Positions 16,401 to 28,200 of a DNA stretch of 64,000 bases are shown here, piece after piece. The translations under genes and the position numbers were made by a program. Each line of letters begins with the position of its first letter. Within the stretch, counting starts at the first letter, position 1. The stretch lies in NCBI GenBank assembly GCA_904066235.2, contig CAJFCV020000006.1, positions 7,688,001-7,752,000 on the forward strand, given 5' to 3'. The notes under the pieces were generated by a model, which did not search any database, was not told the origin of the DNA, and saw nothing but the letters and a program-made list of their open reading frames with translations. This DNA is from Bursaphelenchus xylophilus (lineage: Eukaryota; Nematoda; Chromadorea; Rhabditida; Aphelenchoididae).

Positions 16401-16808
16401 TATCTGATCTCAGTCACCGATACCGAGCTTCGACTCTCAGAGTTGGCACAACGTCGAGGAATGCACCCAGACATCATCAGGAGAATGATCGACAACATTA
16501 GTTTCATCGAGAACTATTACCGAAATAAACAAAAGAAGGATAAGGTATCAGATAACACAAAGGTTTGATCAAACGACCCTTTACAGATCAGTGATCTATG
16601 GTGTTATGTGGCTATGGTAACCGACAGGTTTATGTTAATCACCTTCAGCATGTTGTTCATCGCTGGTTCCGTGATTATCCTCGGACGGTCTCCTTACTTA
16701 CTGGACACTACTTCTCCTTTAAGTTTCCAAGTTGCCACGCAGCCATTAAGTGGAGACACACTGATAAGAGATGGTAACTTAATGGTTAACGATTCGGGCG
16801 TCTTTTGA
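13471..16808 (+). CDS. Nicotinic acetylcholine receptor subunit, alpha-type (copy 2)
   Basis: Nine exons give 519 residues: 13471-13492, 13530-13693, 15155-15309, 15399-15600, 15639-15730, 15767-15930, 15969-16319, 16357-16544 and 16587-16808. The signal peptide starts [18 protein letters not shown]. The Cys loop ([15 protein letters not shown]), vicinal cysteines (YPGCCG), four membrane segments and the unusual IEHKIT before TM2 all match copy 1. Most intron positions and phases also match; copy 2 has one extra intron, after codon ILYNN. The phase-0 intron after IIDV is 35 nt in copy 1 but 1461 nt here (13694-15154), and it contains the whole minus-strand CAR-1/LSM14 gene. The two subunits clearly arose by tandem duplication and may co-assemble. 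Confidence 0.93.
13900..14960 (-). CDS. car-1: CAR-1/LSM14/Scd6-family RNP granule protein, nested in a receptor intron
   Basis: Exons 14960-14840, 14763-14323, 14281-14158 and 14116-13900 join to 300 residues. The Lsm domain starts [20 protein letters not shown] and includes [10 protein letters not shown] and [13 protein letters not shown]. An FDF motif follows ([17 protein letters not shown]), then an FFD box ([16 protein letters not shown]) and a TFG box ([19 protein letters not shown]). The tail is rich in Arg, Asn and Tyr, with few RGG-type repeats. The family binds mRNA and the DDX6/CGH-1 helicase in P bodies and germ granules and represses translation; in C. elegans CAR-1 is needed for oocytes and cytokinesis. 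The start at 14960 is chosen over an in-frame ATG at 14990 because the family begins at this methionine. The whole gene lies inside intron 2 of receptor copy 2, antisense to it. Confidence 0.95.
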
Positions 16809-17868
16809 ATTATTGCAAACTAGAAATACAATAAGCCGGATTAAAACGTATTGCTATAATGAGGAAATTTAAAATCCGAAGATTTCAAAATTTTTACCCT
16901 GTATGGTATCGGAGTCCATAAGGTTGAGCGGAATTCTTATTTTTTCGCTTAAAGTGCTGATAAATCGAAAAAAGTGCAATAAACGGCCAACATACGGTGT
17001 TTTTGCATTGTAAGCAAAAAACGACAAGTCACATATGTTGTAGTACCAAAAATTCTCTAAACGGCCTGGGGACAAAACCGTTCGGGAGACAAGAAAATAA
17101 AAAGTGGGGACAAAACGTCCATTACGGACGAAAGTTATAACGATCCCAATATGGTACCCTCGTATACCCAATTCCGAGTAAAATACATTGAAGCATGGTG
17201 CGCTACGACTTTTTTGCGTCATCTCTACAATCGGTCCATAATTTTTTATGTCACAGAAGATACTGATTTGAAATTTCCGTCATTCTGTACGGCAAAAGCG
17301 GAAAAATTCGGAAGGTGGCTTGTAAAACCCTTACTGTGTTGCAGTAAAATTTGTATAGACGAAAGAATTTTGAAACCTTAACCAGCACAACATCGACAAC
17401 ACAGAGTTGTCCCCTGGAACGCTGAAATTTTGCGCGATTTTCCACAATGATGCTTTTGCTCTGCGAATCGGGCCGAAAAGTTCAGATATGTTATGGTACT
17501 CGAAATTCCGCCGGTGAAGCCCTACAGGCATTGATTTAAATTTTTTTACTCCCTGAATTAGATTCATTTCAATATAAAGACAACAATGGAATTCTTGGTT
17601 AATAAAAGGCAAAAATGAGTAGAGAAATCTCAACAAAAAAATATGCAGACGAGTCTTTGGAAGAGAATCGGGTTAAACGGACAACAATCGTTCAGAGAAG
17701 AACGTTTTCTACATCAATCTACATATTACTACATGCCATTGTCTAGGCGGAAGCGGAAGTTTAGAAAAACGCTAGGATTCCATATAAAGTATATCTTTCA
17801 TAAATAAAGAAGCTGGAATCAGCAAATTCTAAACTCAAACTTCCAAAGAAATTGCAACCGAGGAATGC
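16809..17868. other. Convergent intergenic region of 1.06 kb
   Basis: This lies between the stop of receptor copy 2 and the stop of the BAP18-like gene. Frames of 64-117 codons occur on both strands (for example 16869-17222 and 17331-17636), but none shows a family motif or splice partners. Two loosely similar AT-rich tracts, near 16885 and 17535 in the same orientation, could be remnants of a repeat. I cannot assign it. Confidence 0.5.
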
Positions 17869-19179
17869 TTAGGTTTCAGCAGTCTCGAGTTTAGGCGCTT
17901 TACTGGGTACCTGAGAGCTCTCGGTTAGAGGTCGTTTCATATTTCTGGTGTCCTGAGGTCCTGCTGAAGTGTACACGATTTCTTCGTTCGCGAAGCCATT
18001 TGGGAGTTGAAATCGGCCACGCCCTGATACAGCGAGTGGCCGTTGCCGATCTGTGTCCTGCGGTGCAACCACACGAACGTAATTATTCTGAGAAATCAAT
18101 AGTTTTCGGCCTGGATTTATATTCTGACCAATCAGTCGAATGTTTCCCTAAAAATGCAATGGGAAACACGGAAATGAGTCTACTCATAAAGTCATATGTA
18201 AACAAATATTCTCCAATAAATAGGCTTACCGAACTTATGCTCGGTGTTTGATTACGGTAAATCGGTGCCGCTTGCCGTCGCAAAGCTGCTAACGGTTGAT
18301 TGCCACTGTTCACGTATACTTTTTTGATAACTGGATGTTTAAGGTGCGAAGCACTTGAAGTTAATGACGTTGAAATAGCTAAAAATACAATATAAACCAC
18401 AAATACTCTTTCTCTTGTTGTGTTGCACATGGAAACTTCAACTACCTGACGTGGAAGGAGAAGAAGAGGAAACAGACGAAGTTGCTCCGTTTGCTGGTGT
18501 CAACCGACTTTCAAGCGCATTCTGATTACCACTGGTGGAAGGTTTCTGTTCGATGTTGTTGAGGGATGTTGATATACTCGAGGTCGTGGCCAGAGAACTC
18601 TTTGAAGTGGCCGGATTTAAGGAAAGCACCGACTGCTGAAGATATGGATCCGTTTGCGACACTGGTTTCAATATCGTCCGCCCGCCTGACAGTGTCGCAC
18701 CTCCAATCTCTGTCCCCATTTGCAATGTCCGACGTTTGATGTCGGTTCGTATCATTTTCCTAAAGAATAATTAACAATAATAGAAATAAAACTCACTTTG
18801 ATCTTGTCAAAAGCGATCCGGATATATTATCCAGCTCATTGGCGAACCGTGTTATAGCGTCGCGCAAATTGTCGATGTCCTTTTCAGTCCAGCGGCTAAA
18901 ATAAATCGATTATGGCCATATGATCACTTACTTCTCTTCATGATCAACGTTAACTGCATTTAAGCCGACTGTTAAGTCACCCAATTTTTGAAAAGCATGA
19001 CCAGCTGTTAAAAAAGTTTCCGCGATCTAAAAGGAGACATCAGCATGCATAAATTCACATACCTTCGAGGAAAACGTATTGTTATGCAGATTTGGTCGTG
19101 ATGTGGATGTAGTTGGGTGAAAGGAAAGGGTGGGGTTAGAGGTTATGTTATCTTTCTTATCTTCGTTGTTGTGTGCCAT
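17869..19179 (-). CDS. BAP18: BAP18-like SANT-domain chromatin protein
   Basis: Six exons give 350 residues: 19179-19063, 19026-18932, 18895-18797, 18759-18446, 18378-18230 and 18147-17869. Residues 40-100 match my memory of human BAP18 (C17orf49) closely. IAETFLTAGHAFQKLGDLT corresponds to VGEIFSAAGAAFTKLGELT, and RWTEKDIDNLRDAITRFANE to KWTETEIEMLRAAVKRFGDD; this second part is the SANT motif. BAP18 associates with MLL and NURF-type complexes and reads H3K4me3 chromatin in vertebrates. The protein here is about twice the human length because of a Ser/Thr-rich C-terminal half (SSVSSSSPSTSG and similar) that I do not recognise. Confidence 0.8.
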
Positions 19180-20100
19180 CCTTATTCCGTTAAAGAATCC
19201 ATGAACTGAGTAGGCTAGAAGATGATTCTAATCAAACATAATAAATAAAAATGTTAAAATTGTCGAGAATAACATTAATATCCTCAAGAAGAAATACGCG
19301 CATAAATCGGGCTCCGATCAACACTCATGTGACGCCAAGTAGTAGTTAGACGGCCGATTCGAACCCCGCTTTCTTTTCTCGCTTTTGCAATTTTTTCAAA
19401 GAGAAGATTTTGGCGCCAACTGTTTCGCCATTATTGGGTCAAGTTTCTCTCTATCATTTTGTTCTCCAGAAAATTTGTAAATCGGAGTCGAGTCCGATTT
19501 ATACTACTTTTTGCACAATTGAACGTTGACGTACGTTAGGATCTCGTTATGGGCATGTTCGTTATATGCTTTCCACTTGTATTTTATTATATAATTATCA
19601 AATTGAGCTGTTTTGTATATTGTGAGCGTCGCATGAGTTGTTACTTTTAATTTTACAAAGCACGGTTTTTATTTATTTTCCGTTTGAATTTAGCTGATTT
19701 TAGAATGAGTTCACGAGAAGTTTTTCTAGATCTTCAGCTCTTTTGATAAGTGTAACACAATTTTCTCGAGATGGATAATGGAGAGCATAAATTCTGGTGG
19801 TGGTTTCTGCGCGTGACATAAACTTGACTACTTTCATGGCCTATATTTTTATTATTTTTTCATAGGGCATCCCTAGGAAGGGTTTCCGTTGTATTTACCT
19901 TGTATTGCCGATTATGGCAACAATTCCGTGTCTGACTTTAATTCTTGTTTGGCGATTTTTTGCGTAGTTTTAATTTTTGAACAGTTTGTGCATGGGCAAA
20001 TACCGCGGAGTCTTTATTAGAGTTCCCACAAAATTATATTGGTAGTGACATTCTGATTATGTTTTGAGCAATTTATGAGATTTTCACCGGTATAAGTTGA
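19180..20100. other. Intergenic region between two minus-strand genes
   Basis: It holds the promoter of the BAP18-like gene and the 3' untranslated region of the GPCR gene. No exon could be supported. A TTCGAACCCCG string at about 19352 recalls a tRNA T-arm, but the neighbouring arms do not pair. Confidence 0.5.
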
Positions 20101-21511
20101 TCAGAGATAAGTGCTTTCTTTGTTCTTGTTCTCATCGTTGAGCAGGCTGTCCGCCTCGTCGCTAATGTCATCCTCTCCGCTAGCCAGGTGGATGTCGACA
20201 GTCTCGGGTTCTTTGTGTTGACATGTGGTCCCTTCCAAAGTACTGCTGCGCTTTATCGATGAGATTCCCATGGCCATACTCGGAGGGGGCGCGCTTTTTC
20301 CGTTGTCGTTTTTGGCCTGAGGCCTTCTGATGAAAGACCGCAGTTTCTCGCGATTAGTGTAGTAAGCCTAAAAAGTGATGTTAGAATGAGATCCACTTAT
20401 TATTTGCATTTGTTTAGATATAGCACTCACTTTAAAGCAGGGAAACTTTAGTAGAAAGGTGGCCCGGTAGTCTGTTGAGCATACACAGAAAATATAAAAC
20501 TGAGCGGCATGATTTGTGATCTCCAGAAGGTTGGCGATGGCCCGAAATATTTGATAGTCCACTCGCTTTTTGACCGTCTCATTGATGAATAATAGATTTA
20601 TGGCTGCTGGAATGTTGCAAACAAAAAACATGGCCACAATTCCGCCTAAGATGTAAAGAAGGGTATCGTCACGCACTTGACTGTTTTGGTCTCTGTTCTT
20701 CAGTCGAGCAAACATTTGTTGTCTCTTTCTGAAAGCCATCATTATCTGAGCGTTGAGGATTGTTAGGACAATAATTGGGAGGAATCTCAAGAACGCTTCT
20801 CGGCTCCATTTGTAGATCTGCAAAGAAGAATTACACAGTTGAATAAATGACGCCGAAAATCTAGTCATCGCGATTCCCTAGGGTACTCACTTGCCAGTAT
20901 AGTGTTTTTGATATGTCACTGTCGCTTTGCATATACACGACAGTTCCATCGGACATCGTTTTGGTCTCAACCGAATATCGGCCGACTGCATAAGGCAGGT
21001 AAAACATTGCTGGAATCATGTAGGCCGCGCAAATTGCTCTTCTCGCTCGCGATGGAGAGTTCCATTGCCGGAAGTGCATGGGGAAAACGATGGATACGTA
21101 TCGCTCCAGACTCAACGCTACCACGATAAAAACACCCGTTGCTAACGCCCAGTTAATAAATGATAAGATGATATGTGACTGATAGAATCCATACCAATAT
21201 GACCCATTCAATGAGTATCCATTGTAGACTAGAACTTCACAAGATACGAATGATAGGACGAACAACATGCACAATAAGTCTGCTATTGCCAAGGCCCGTA
21301 GATACATATAAGAGACTGCTCGTAGTTTTCTGCTGGCAAGCGTGACCACATTCATGGCATTCCCGATTATTCCGACCACACATATCACTGGTAGTATATA
21401 GCAGTAGGCGACCACTGTGAGTTTGACATCGAGAGGTAGCTGTTTGATGGAGGGAATAATGATCGGCGTCTCTGTTGAGTGTAATATCGCTCCAGAAGAC
21501 GAGCTGTTCAT
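20101..21511 (-). CDS. Rhodopsin-family neuropeptide-type G protein-coupled receptor
   Basis: Exons 21511-20891, 20817-20431 and 20367-20101 give 424 residues with seven hydrophobic segments. TM1 contains GNAMNVVTLASRKLR, the LRALAIADLLCM of TM2 holds the usual Asp, and the E/DRY motif at the end of TM3 reads ERYVSIVFP. TM7 lacks the NPxxY motif and reads AAQFYIFCVCSTDYR. An N-glycosylation site (NSSSS) is near the N-terminus. The cytoplasmic tail is acidic and Ser-rich. The architecture fits the nematode FMRFamide/myoinhibitory-peptide/GPR139-like expansion of peptide receptors, but I cannot choose a specific orthologue or ligand. It is divergent from Dr1, with 538 nt between the starts. Confidence 0.85.
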
Positions 21512-22049
21512 CGAGTCTTCTGAAAATAGGAATGGTTCAGATGTTAGAAGAAACGGAGTATTCTGGCAGTTAAATGGAGACTACAATGGCTTCATGAGGC
21601 TGGCCACCACCCCCATAACTTGAGTTAGTTCTTGTTAGAGATGCCGTGCACACTGAAACGGCACAGATCCGGTTCCCCTAGAATCTGGCTTTTTGCAGCG
21701 TCATTGGGCCCCATTTTCAGCACGACAAACAGCGTGCGCTTCCTCTGTTTTTTATAAACTCGGCTAGTCGGGACGACGGTCGGTCCCACAGGGGCGATCA
21801 CAGCACCAATAGCACACATTGGCGGGTTTTAAACCGGGATCGTGCAGCGTCCTCGGTCGTCTTTCCGCCGGAAGAGTTTTTCCATTCGCCAACTCGTTAG
21901 CGTGATATCTTTTGGGAGCCGCAGTTTGTGACTTTTGCCTTTTAGGGCCTCAATCTATGATTCGTAATGCATTCTTCTATGTGTGACGTTGAATTACTCC
22001 CAGTAAAATACGATTAAAAGAATAATCATCACGAATATTTCAGTAAAAT
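21512..22049. promoter_or_regulatory. Divergent promoter region of the GPCR and Dr1 genes
   Basis: These 538 nt separate the two start codons, so both promoters must lie here or overlap it. A minus-strand frame at 21625-21819 has no family features. A CCAAT string occurs at about 21805 in forward orientation; I attach no proven function to it. Confidence 0.45.
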
Positions 22050-24762
22050 ATGGCAGAAGACGACGAGGTTGGACTGCCCCAGAAGGGCCTAAATATGATC
22101 ATAAAGGACGTTCTCCCCGAGGTTCGTATTGCTAATGAATCGAGAGAACTACTGAATGCTTGTTGTGTGGAGTTTGTGAAACATGTCGCGAGAGAAGCGC
22201 AGAGAATCTCATCAGATGACCAAAGAAAGACTATTTATCACGAACACGTGCAAAAAGGTAAGTTTTAGATCGGTAATTTTACTAATCAGAAAATAATATG
22301 ATGATGCATTTTTACAACGGATGAGCAGATCCTCCGCCTATTGGCTAACCTTTGTTTCCCCGCTCTAATTGGCATTTCCTGGCCCCAACAGAGTCAAAGA
22401 TTTCCCAAATTTGAAAAGGGTTTTGTGAGTACGAAATGTCCTAGCCGTCTTCCGATCTGCGTGCACAAGCCCTGAGGGTTCGTTCCTTGAAGGCTATCCT
22501 CTTTAAAGGAAGTGGGAAAAATATGTTTGGTGGCTGGTTAATATAACCCTAGCCCGTCATCTGGTTGACCTGTGTAACCGAAATCCTATAAAAGCCTGGA
22601 CGACCAACTTTTCGAGGTTTTATAGAGTGGTTCCGGTGGGACGGACTAGAAACTGGGCACATGGACAAGTCGGGGTCACATTATCATAATGTATGCAAAT
22701 GTTTGAATGGTTTTATATGAGCCGCGTTAAGGCAAAAGACCAAGAAAATGGGCAGGAATGCGCGTTTCCTTTATTTGTTAGGCCTGACGTGCGGACTAAC
22801 TAATGTCCCGGACTGCCGCGGATCTCTGGGAACTAATGTCGACCGGGCGCGACGGCTAGTGTCTAACAGGGTAATTGCCATACTATCAACGAACGCGAAT
22901 CGTTGATGACGGGATCGTTTTGCGAGGGACCTAGATTAGCAGCGATTGGCTGCTTTCTTCGCCCGTCCCTTGTTTCCGAATTTCCTTGGTAGTGTTTTAA
23001 CCCGTTTCTTTTCAGCCCTCCAAAATCTGGGATTCCCGGCCGACTACATTGAAGCTGCAGACTCTGTCCTAGACGAGTGTAAGATCGCTGCCGAGAAAAG
23101 ATTGAAACGGAAAAACTCCAGGCTAGACAAGTGCGGAATCCCCGAGGAGCAGCTCTATCTTCTTCAACAGGAACTTATTGCCAAGGTAAGTTTTTTTAAT
23201 ATATAACATTTCTTCTGATATTATATTAATCTCTAATGTTCGTAAATCTCTGGGCTGAAGAAAAAGAGAGAGTTAGAGTTTTATAAGCTAAAACTAAGAA
23301 TCCCCCGACCTTACTTTGTTCATAATATTTGGTGGGGAGAGAAGTAATCACAAGATGTAAACGGCAGACCGTTTAGACAAATTCGTAGGAAGTGGAGATG
23401 AATGAACTTTAGAACGTGTATAATAATATAAATGCACTTAAGACGGAGCCAATTGTCACAACTTGCACATGTCACTTGATTGAGACGACAACCGCAAAAA
23501 AGAAGCAATTATGAGATTTGTTAAGTCAAGAGTTATGTGTCAAGGAAGTAAACAACGGGACCAGGAAACCCACGACTTTTATGTTTATATAGCATTGAGA
23601 TTTTGGGTTAACCTTTCATGAGTTTTACCACGTTTTATATTCCTAAATATATGGTAAAAGTACCAAAATCCGACCTAATGACAGAAAAGCCGACTCATAT
23701 TACTTGTTGCGGGAGAGGACCCTAGATAAATGTTAATGGCGTCACTTTACATAATGACCAAAGAGCGTAATAATAAAATCGGGACCACTTACTCCATGTG
23801 CGATGTCGATGGAAGTCAATCAGATTACTCATTTTCCTGTAGGCACGGCGTGACGGACCCTGGGCTGAAACTAGCGAAGACGTATAAGGGAACTCGAACG
23901 CGCTCGGTTAAATCTTGTTTTCGGCCGGCTATTGTGTCGATGACAGGGATTTGGGGGATTCTTCCCCCATCCCGAAAACAGGTCGTTTCTTCTTGCAATT
24001 GACAGCCCTCGTCTCTTCCGCCCGCTAATCTGTCTAACCTGACCAGTGCCCAAATCGGGGGGCCTAAACCTCTTGGTCCAAAAGGGGAAACACATGTTTT
24101 AAAGGGGCCAGACGAGTGCCAAACTCGGCCGTGGCCGGATTTGGATTTGAATTTTTGTGACGCGGCGTCAAAGAATGGGCCACCAATTGCTTAATCTGGA
24201 CCCTGTTATGGGAACTTTTATCTTTACTCGGTTGGCATAAGCGCAAGTCATTTCCCGCTCGGCCCTGGCTGGCCCTTGGCCTAAACTCCCTAAGGTCTCA
24301 GTTTTCCGCTTCATCGCCTCCGCAACAGTCTCAAGTGCCCGCCTCACTGCGGTTCGTTCCATAAGTCATGTCAATCTTATAATTTGTCTAAGTATGTTCA
24401 ACTGATCTGGCCGGCTTGTTAGGAGCTGCATTTACTCTTTATTTGAATTTCCTCTTCCAATGATATAATATTTATGCATTTTGATGTGTGACGTTGATAC
24501 TTGATTATAATCATACTTTTAGGCTCGAAAGGAGGAAGCAGAGAAACAAGCAGCCCAGATCCCCGGCACAGTTCCTACCTCCAGTTACCAGTATGGTATT
24601 CCCCAGAATCCCGAATTCATTCCTCAAGTCCAGGCAATTGATCCAAGTGCAATCCAACAATCTCTTCCACCGAATGTTTACATGACGCCGGTCTCGTCAA
24701 TGCCGAACGTTCTCCCAGCGCAGTACCAGCCAAATGCGACGGATGATGATTATGATGCCTGA
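22050..24762 (+). CDS. dr1: Protein Dr1 (NC2-beta), TBP-binding transcriptional repressor
   Basis: Exons 22050-22257, 23016-23185 and 24523-24762 join to 205 residues. The histone-fold domain covers residues about 10-95: LNMIIKDVLPEVRIANESRE aligns with human INKMIKETLPNVRVANDARE, and KKTISPEHV of human corresponds to RKTIYHEHV here. GIPEEQLYLLQQELIAKARK continues the match to the C-terminal helix, followed by a Pro/Gln-rich, acid-ended tail (TDDDYDA). NC2-beta pairs with NC2-alpha (DRAP1) and blocks TFIIB and TFIIA entry on TBP. Introns are long for this window (758 and 1337 nt). I found no nested gene in either; intron 2 contains several G- and C-runs but no coherent reading frame. Confidence 0.92.
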
Positions 24763-25242
24763 GGCAAACTCCACGCATGGTGATTGTTTTATGGTTATGG
24801 TTGTGATGTTCTTGTATTTATTCTCATTAAACTACTCTCAAGATATGCCTTTTATGGAAGCAGGGATCAAGACTGTCCTTTGGTATCTTTAGATTCTCTT
24901 TTATGCTTTATTGCTCTCCAACTCGAAGCGAATAAAATGGATTTGAGAGCGATAAAATGGCAGTGTCACTTAAAGGGCAGGGTTCTCTTAAGACAATTAA
25001 ATGCGAGGAAAAGCTCAAATTGGTCGGGAGGATATGTGCATGTATTCCGGAGACCTGTAATTGACACCTCGAGAATGACTAGAAACAACTGCTGGATTTG
25101 GTCAACTGAAAATGTCAACAATATCAGGGGGAGAGTGCTTTGTGATTACAAGGATTATAAGAGAGGTTTACAATATCTCCGGCAGGATAAAGACTGTAGA
25201 TATGGGTGAGGAAAGTATGTTGTGACATTATTTCGCGAACCT
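24763..25242. other. Convergent 3' region between Dr1 and ajm-1
   Basis: The two genes end toward each other across 480 nt. A 141-codon plus-strand frame (24784-25209) lacks splice context and recognisable sequence and starts 22 nt after the Dr1 stop, so I treat it as untranslated region. ATTAAA and AATAAA strings near 24828 and 24932 are candidate poly(A) signals for Dr1. Confidence 0.55.
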
Positions 25243-28200
25243 TCAGACATCGGTGGGAACTAGTGCCCCATGTCGATCATACTGCCTGAGGGCGGGATTG
25301 CGGATTGGTTTGTTTATAGCTGCGTACGGGTCGGACAGCTGACCCTCCGGAGGTGGTGTTTGAGGACATTGCTCGATATCCGCGATGATACTCACACTCA
25401 GGATGAACTTTTCATCTGGATTGTATTTCCTACATAATTGGATTAGACTTGGTTCTTTCCGTTGATGGATTAGTTGTTGAATTGGATAGTAGAACAACAA
25501 GTTTTCTGGGTCCTCATAGGCCAACAGTGACTTCCAGCCGTATTTGAGGTACATTTGGGCGGAATGGGCAGATCTGAATTGGAAACAGTCATAGAAACCA
25601 GGGTAACTTACAGAATCCTTATATTGACGGAGCCTCGACCTTCTTTTCTGTACCCATCGCGCGCTATTTTGGACATGTGATATTGCGTCTCCGGGTCATT
25701 TCTGACCTTTACGATGACTTCTTTGCATAGAGTTGTGATTCTCGCGAAAGAACATCGTTCCTTATGTCTATCCCAGTCTTCCACACGACATGCTCGTGAA
25801 CAATAGTAAGTGTAGCAATGCTTGCAACTGACATAACTGTTTCTAGCATGACTTATATGTGATGACTTGTTGCATCGACGACATTGCACAATAAGAGGTT
25901 CATTCTGAAGATGAAAATCGTTTAAAAAACAATTGTTGATGACTTACTCGTAGCAGATATTCTGCATTGTGTGGATCTTGTGCTACTTGCTCCATCAAGT
26001 GTTGATTTGGAGTAAAGATTCCTGGGCCATCGATGTTTCTTGGTGGCGGATAATTGGAATAACTTGGATCCGGCGGAATATCGGCCGGGTTTGTGTCTTG
26101 GAAGATGGCGTCCAGCACTTCTTCGATGGTTATTTTGCCCCCAAACCTGGCATCAGCACGGTCTGTCTGTCCAACGAATGTATCCGCAACTTCAATCACT
26201 CGAGAATTCGGATTCTGGTACAGATTCCAGCTGGAGGGTACTGTAGATACAGTATACCCAGCCTGTACTCTGTCTGTTCCAGTGTTGATTGTTCGGACAT
26301 TGGTTCGCGCATACTCCTGCAGTAAAAACGTTTTTTCATTCGAAATTTCTTATTTTTTTTACCAAAAATGGTCTACTTTGTTCATTACGCATTATTGGGT
26401 AATTAAAAACTGACCTCTCGACTATATCCGGTAGATGGGGCGTTATATGGCACCTTAAATAAGAATGTAAAGTTTAAGTCTCATAGTGCACAGGGGAAAG
26501 CACAATACACAGCCGCAGCACCAACTCAACACCAAACTTTGAGGGTTTATTATACCACGGAATAAAAGCACTGTACAACGTAAATGGAAATAGTAACCAA
26601 AAAGAAGGCAGGGGATGGGTTGGCAGGATACAAAGAGATACGATGTAAAGGAAGGTGGCAACACAAGAGAAAAAAACGAAAGTAGGAGAGGGGAAGGTCC
26701 ATCACAGCACGTTACAACACACAGACCTTGGTGTGCTCCTGAGGGCTTGAAACACCGGCTTGATGGAGCGACGACCTCGAGCGACGCATATCCTCGATCT
26801 CCCCTTTGTATCGATCGAACATGCCCGGAGGGAACGAGATTCCACCGATGGGAGATGTTGCCCTGATGGCACTTCCACTAGGATGACGGTCATATCCTTG
26901 GCTGGGAGAACTTTCGAAGTGCTGGCGGGAATATGGACGACTACTGTAACCCAAATCAGTTGGAGTGTGAGCTGGGGGCTGAGAACGAAGATTGTCTTGG
27001 TACCATGAAGGAGTGACGCTGATCAGTTTGTCCATTGATTTACGGAATCTCTCGCTCTCGGAGTATTCCGTGGCCGTAAGACGCGCTGCACTGTCACGAT
27101 GAAGACCATCAGCGTTCTTTTGAAGTTCGTTTTCTGGAGCAGCGGCATCTTCGCGTAGTCTGTAATTACAAAGTATAGTGAACCTTTAATTTTTTTACTT
27201 ACTTCTTGTCCATAAGATAATCAGCACTCTTTGACCGGAGATGTGATGTTTCCGGGGCACCATCAGGAACATCACGACGACTTTGATGTATACTGTAGTC
27301 GAGAACTGACTTGGATCGGCTAATGTCTTCGGTCTAAAGAAACGGGAAATCACAGAGGACCAGTGCACTCGAAACTAGTGGAAAGAAGGAGAAAGGTTAA
27401 TAAAGGAAGCCGGAAACTGAGCCAGGAGCAAAGGAAAGGAAGGATCACTCTTTCTCACCGATTCCCTCTTCAGTCGATCGATGTCCGTCTCCAGAAGGCC
27501 TTGGCGGCCGATCTCGCCATGGGCTGCATCCGCGGACTTGTTCAGACGCTGCCGATAGCTGGCCAACTGCCTTTCGGTCTTCTCAAGCAACCGGTGATAC
27601 TCCTAACAGAGAAAATAAGCGACATTCAAAGCCAAATAGGGGGTCGTATCTACATTTATTTACACGAAAGACGGATGTGCTGGTGCGGCGCTCAGAGCTA
27701 CAGAACTTCACTTACATAGTCGTATGGACTCGGCCCGACATGGGGATATGGCGGTGGGTTTTCAATGCGGCTCTTTAGCTCTCCCGAATTGAACTTTTGA
27801 AGCAAAGGACCACGGTATTCCATTTGGCGGGTCTCGTATTCTAAAAAGTAGAAAGTTGAACGTTTTGTATATAAACATATAGCATTGTCGCTTGTTCTTT
27901 ATTACCTTGTCCACTAGGAGCATCACTCAAGAAATCTCTTTTAGCTTTCTCCATTCGGGCTTTAAATTTAGATGTCCGGTTAGTGGCTCCACGGCCGTCA
28001 TCTCTGCTCGTATTGTTGATGTCATAACGTCGTTCTCGGGAAGGGCCCAGTAGATCGTCGTGGGTGTCATGGGATGAATGAGGGTATTGCGTAAGAGGAT
28101 AACGGGTAGTTTCTTCGCCAGTCCAGAGTGTTCGGTCAACTCTTTCAATGACCTGACGTTCCACTTTAGTTGTGACTTCAGGTTGGGAACCACCAAGATC

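Noticed and set aside
16880..17560. Possible LTR-like or Helitron repeat with similar AT-rich tracts at both ends
   Set aside because: The tracts are similar only over about 20 nt with gaps, and no polymerase, RepHel or transposase coding was seen between them.
19340..19370. Possible tRNA gene suggested by TTCGAACCCCG
   Set aside because: The T-arm halves do not pair, and I found no matching A box or acceptor stem at the right distance on either strand.
24784..25209. 141-codon frame downstream of Dr1
   Set aside because: It has no splice or family signal, starts 22 nt after the Dr1 stop and sits in a convergent 3' region; most likely untranslated sequence.
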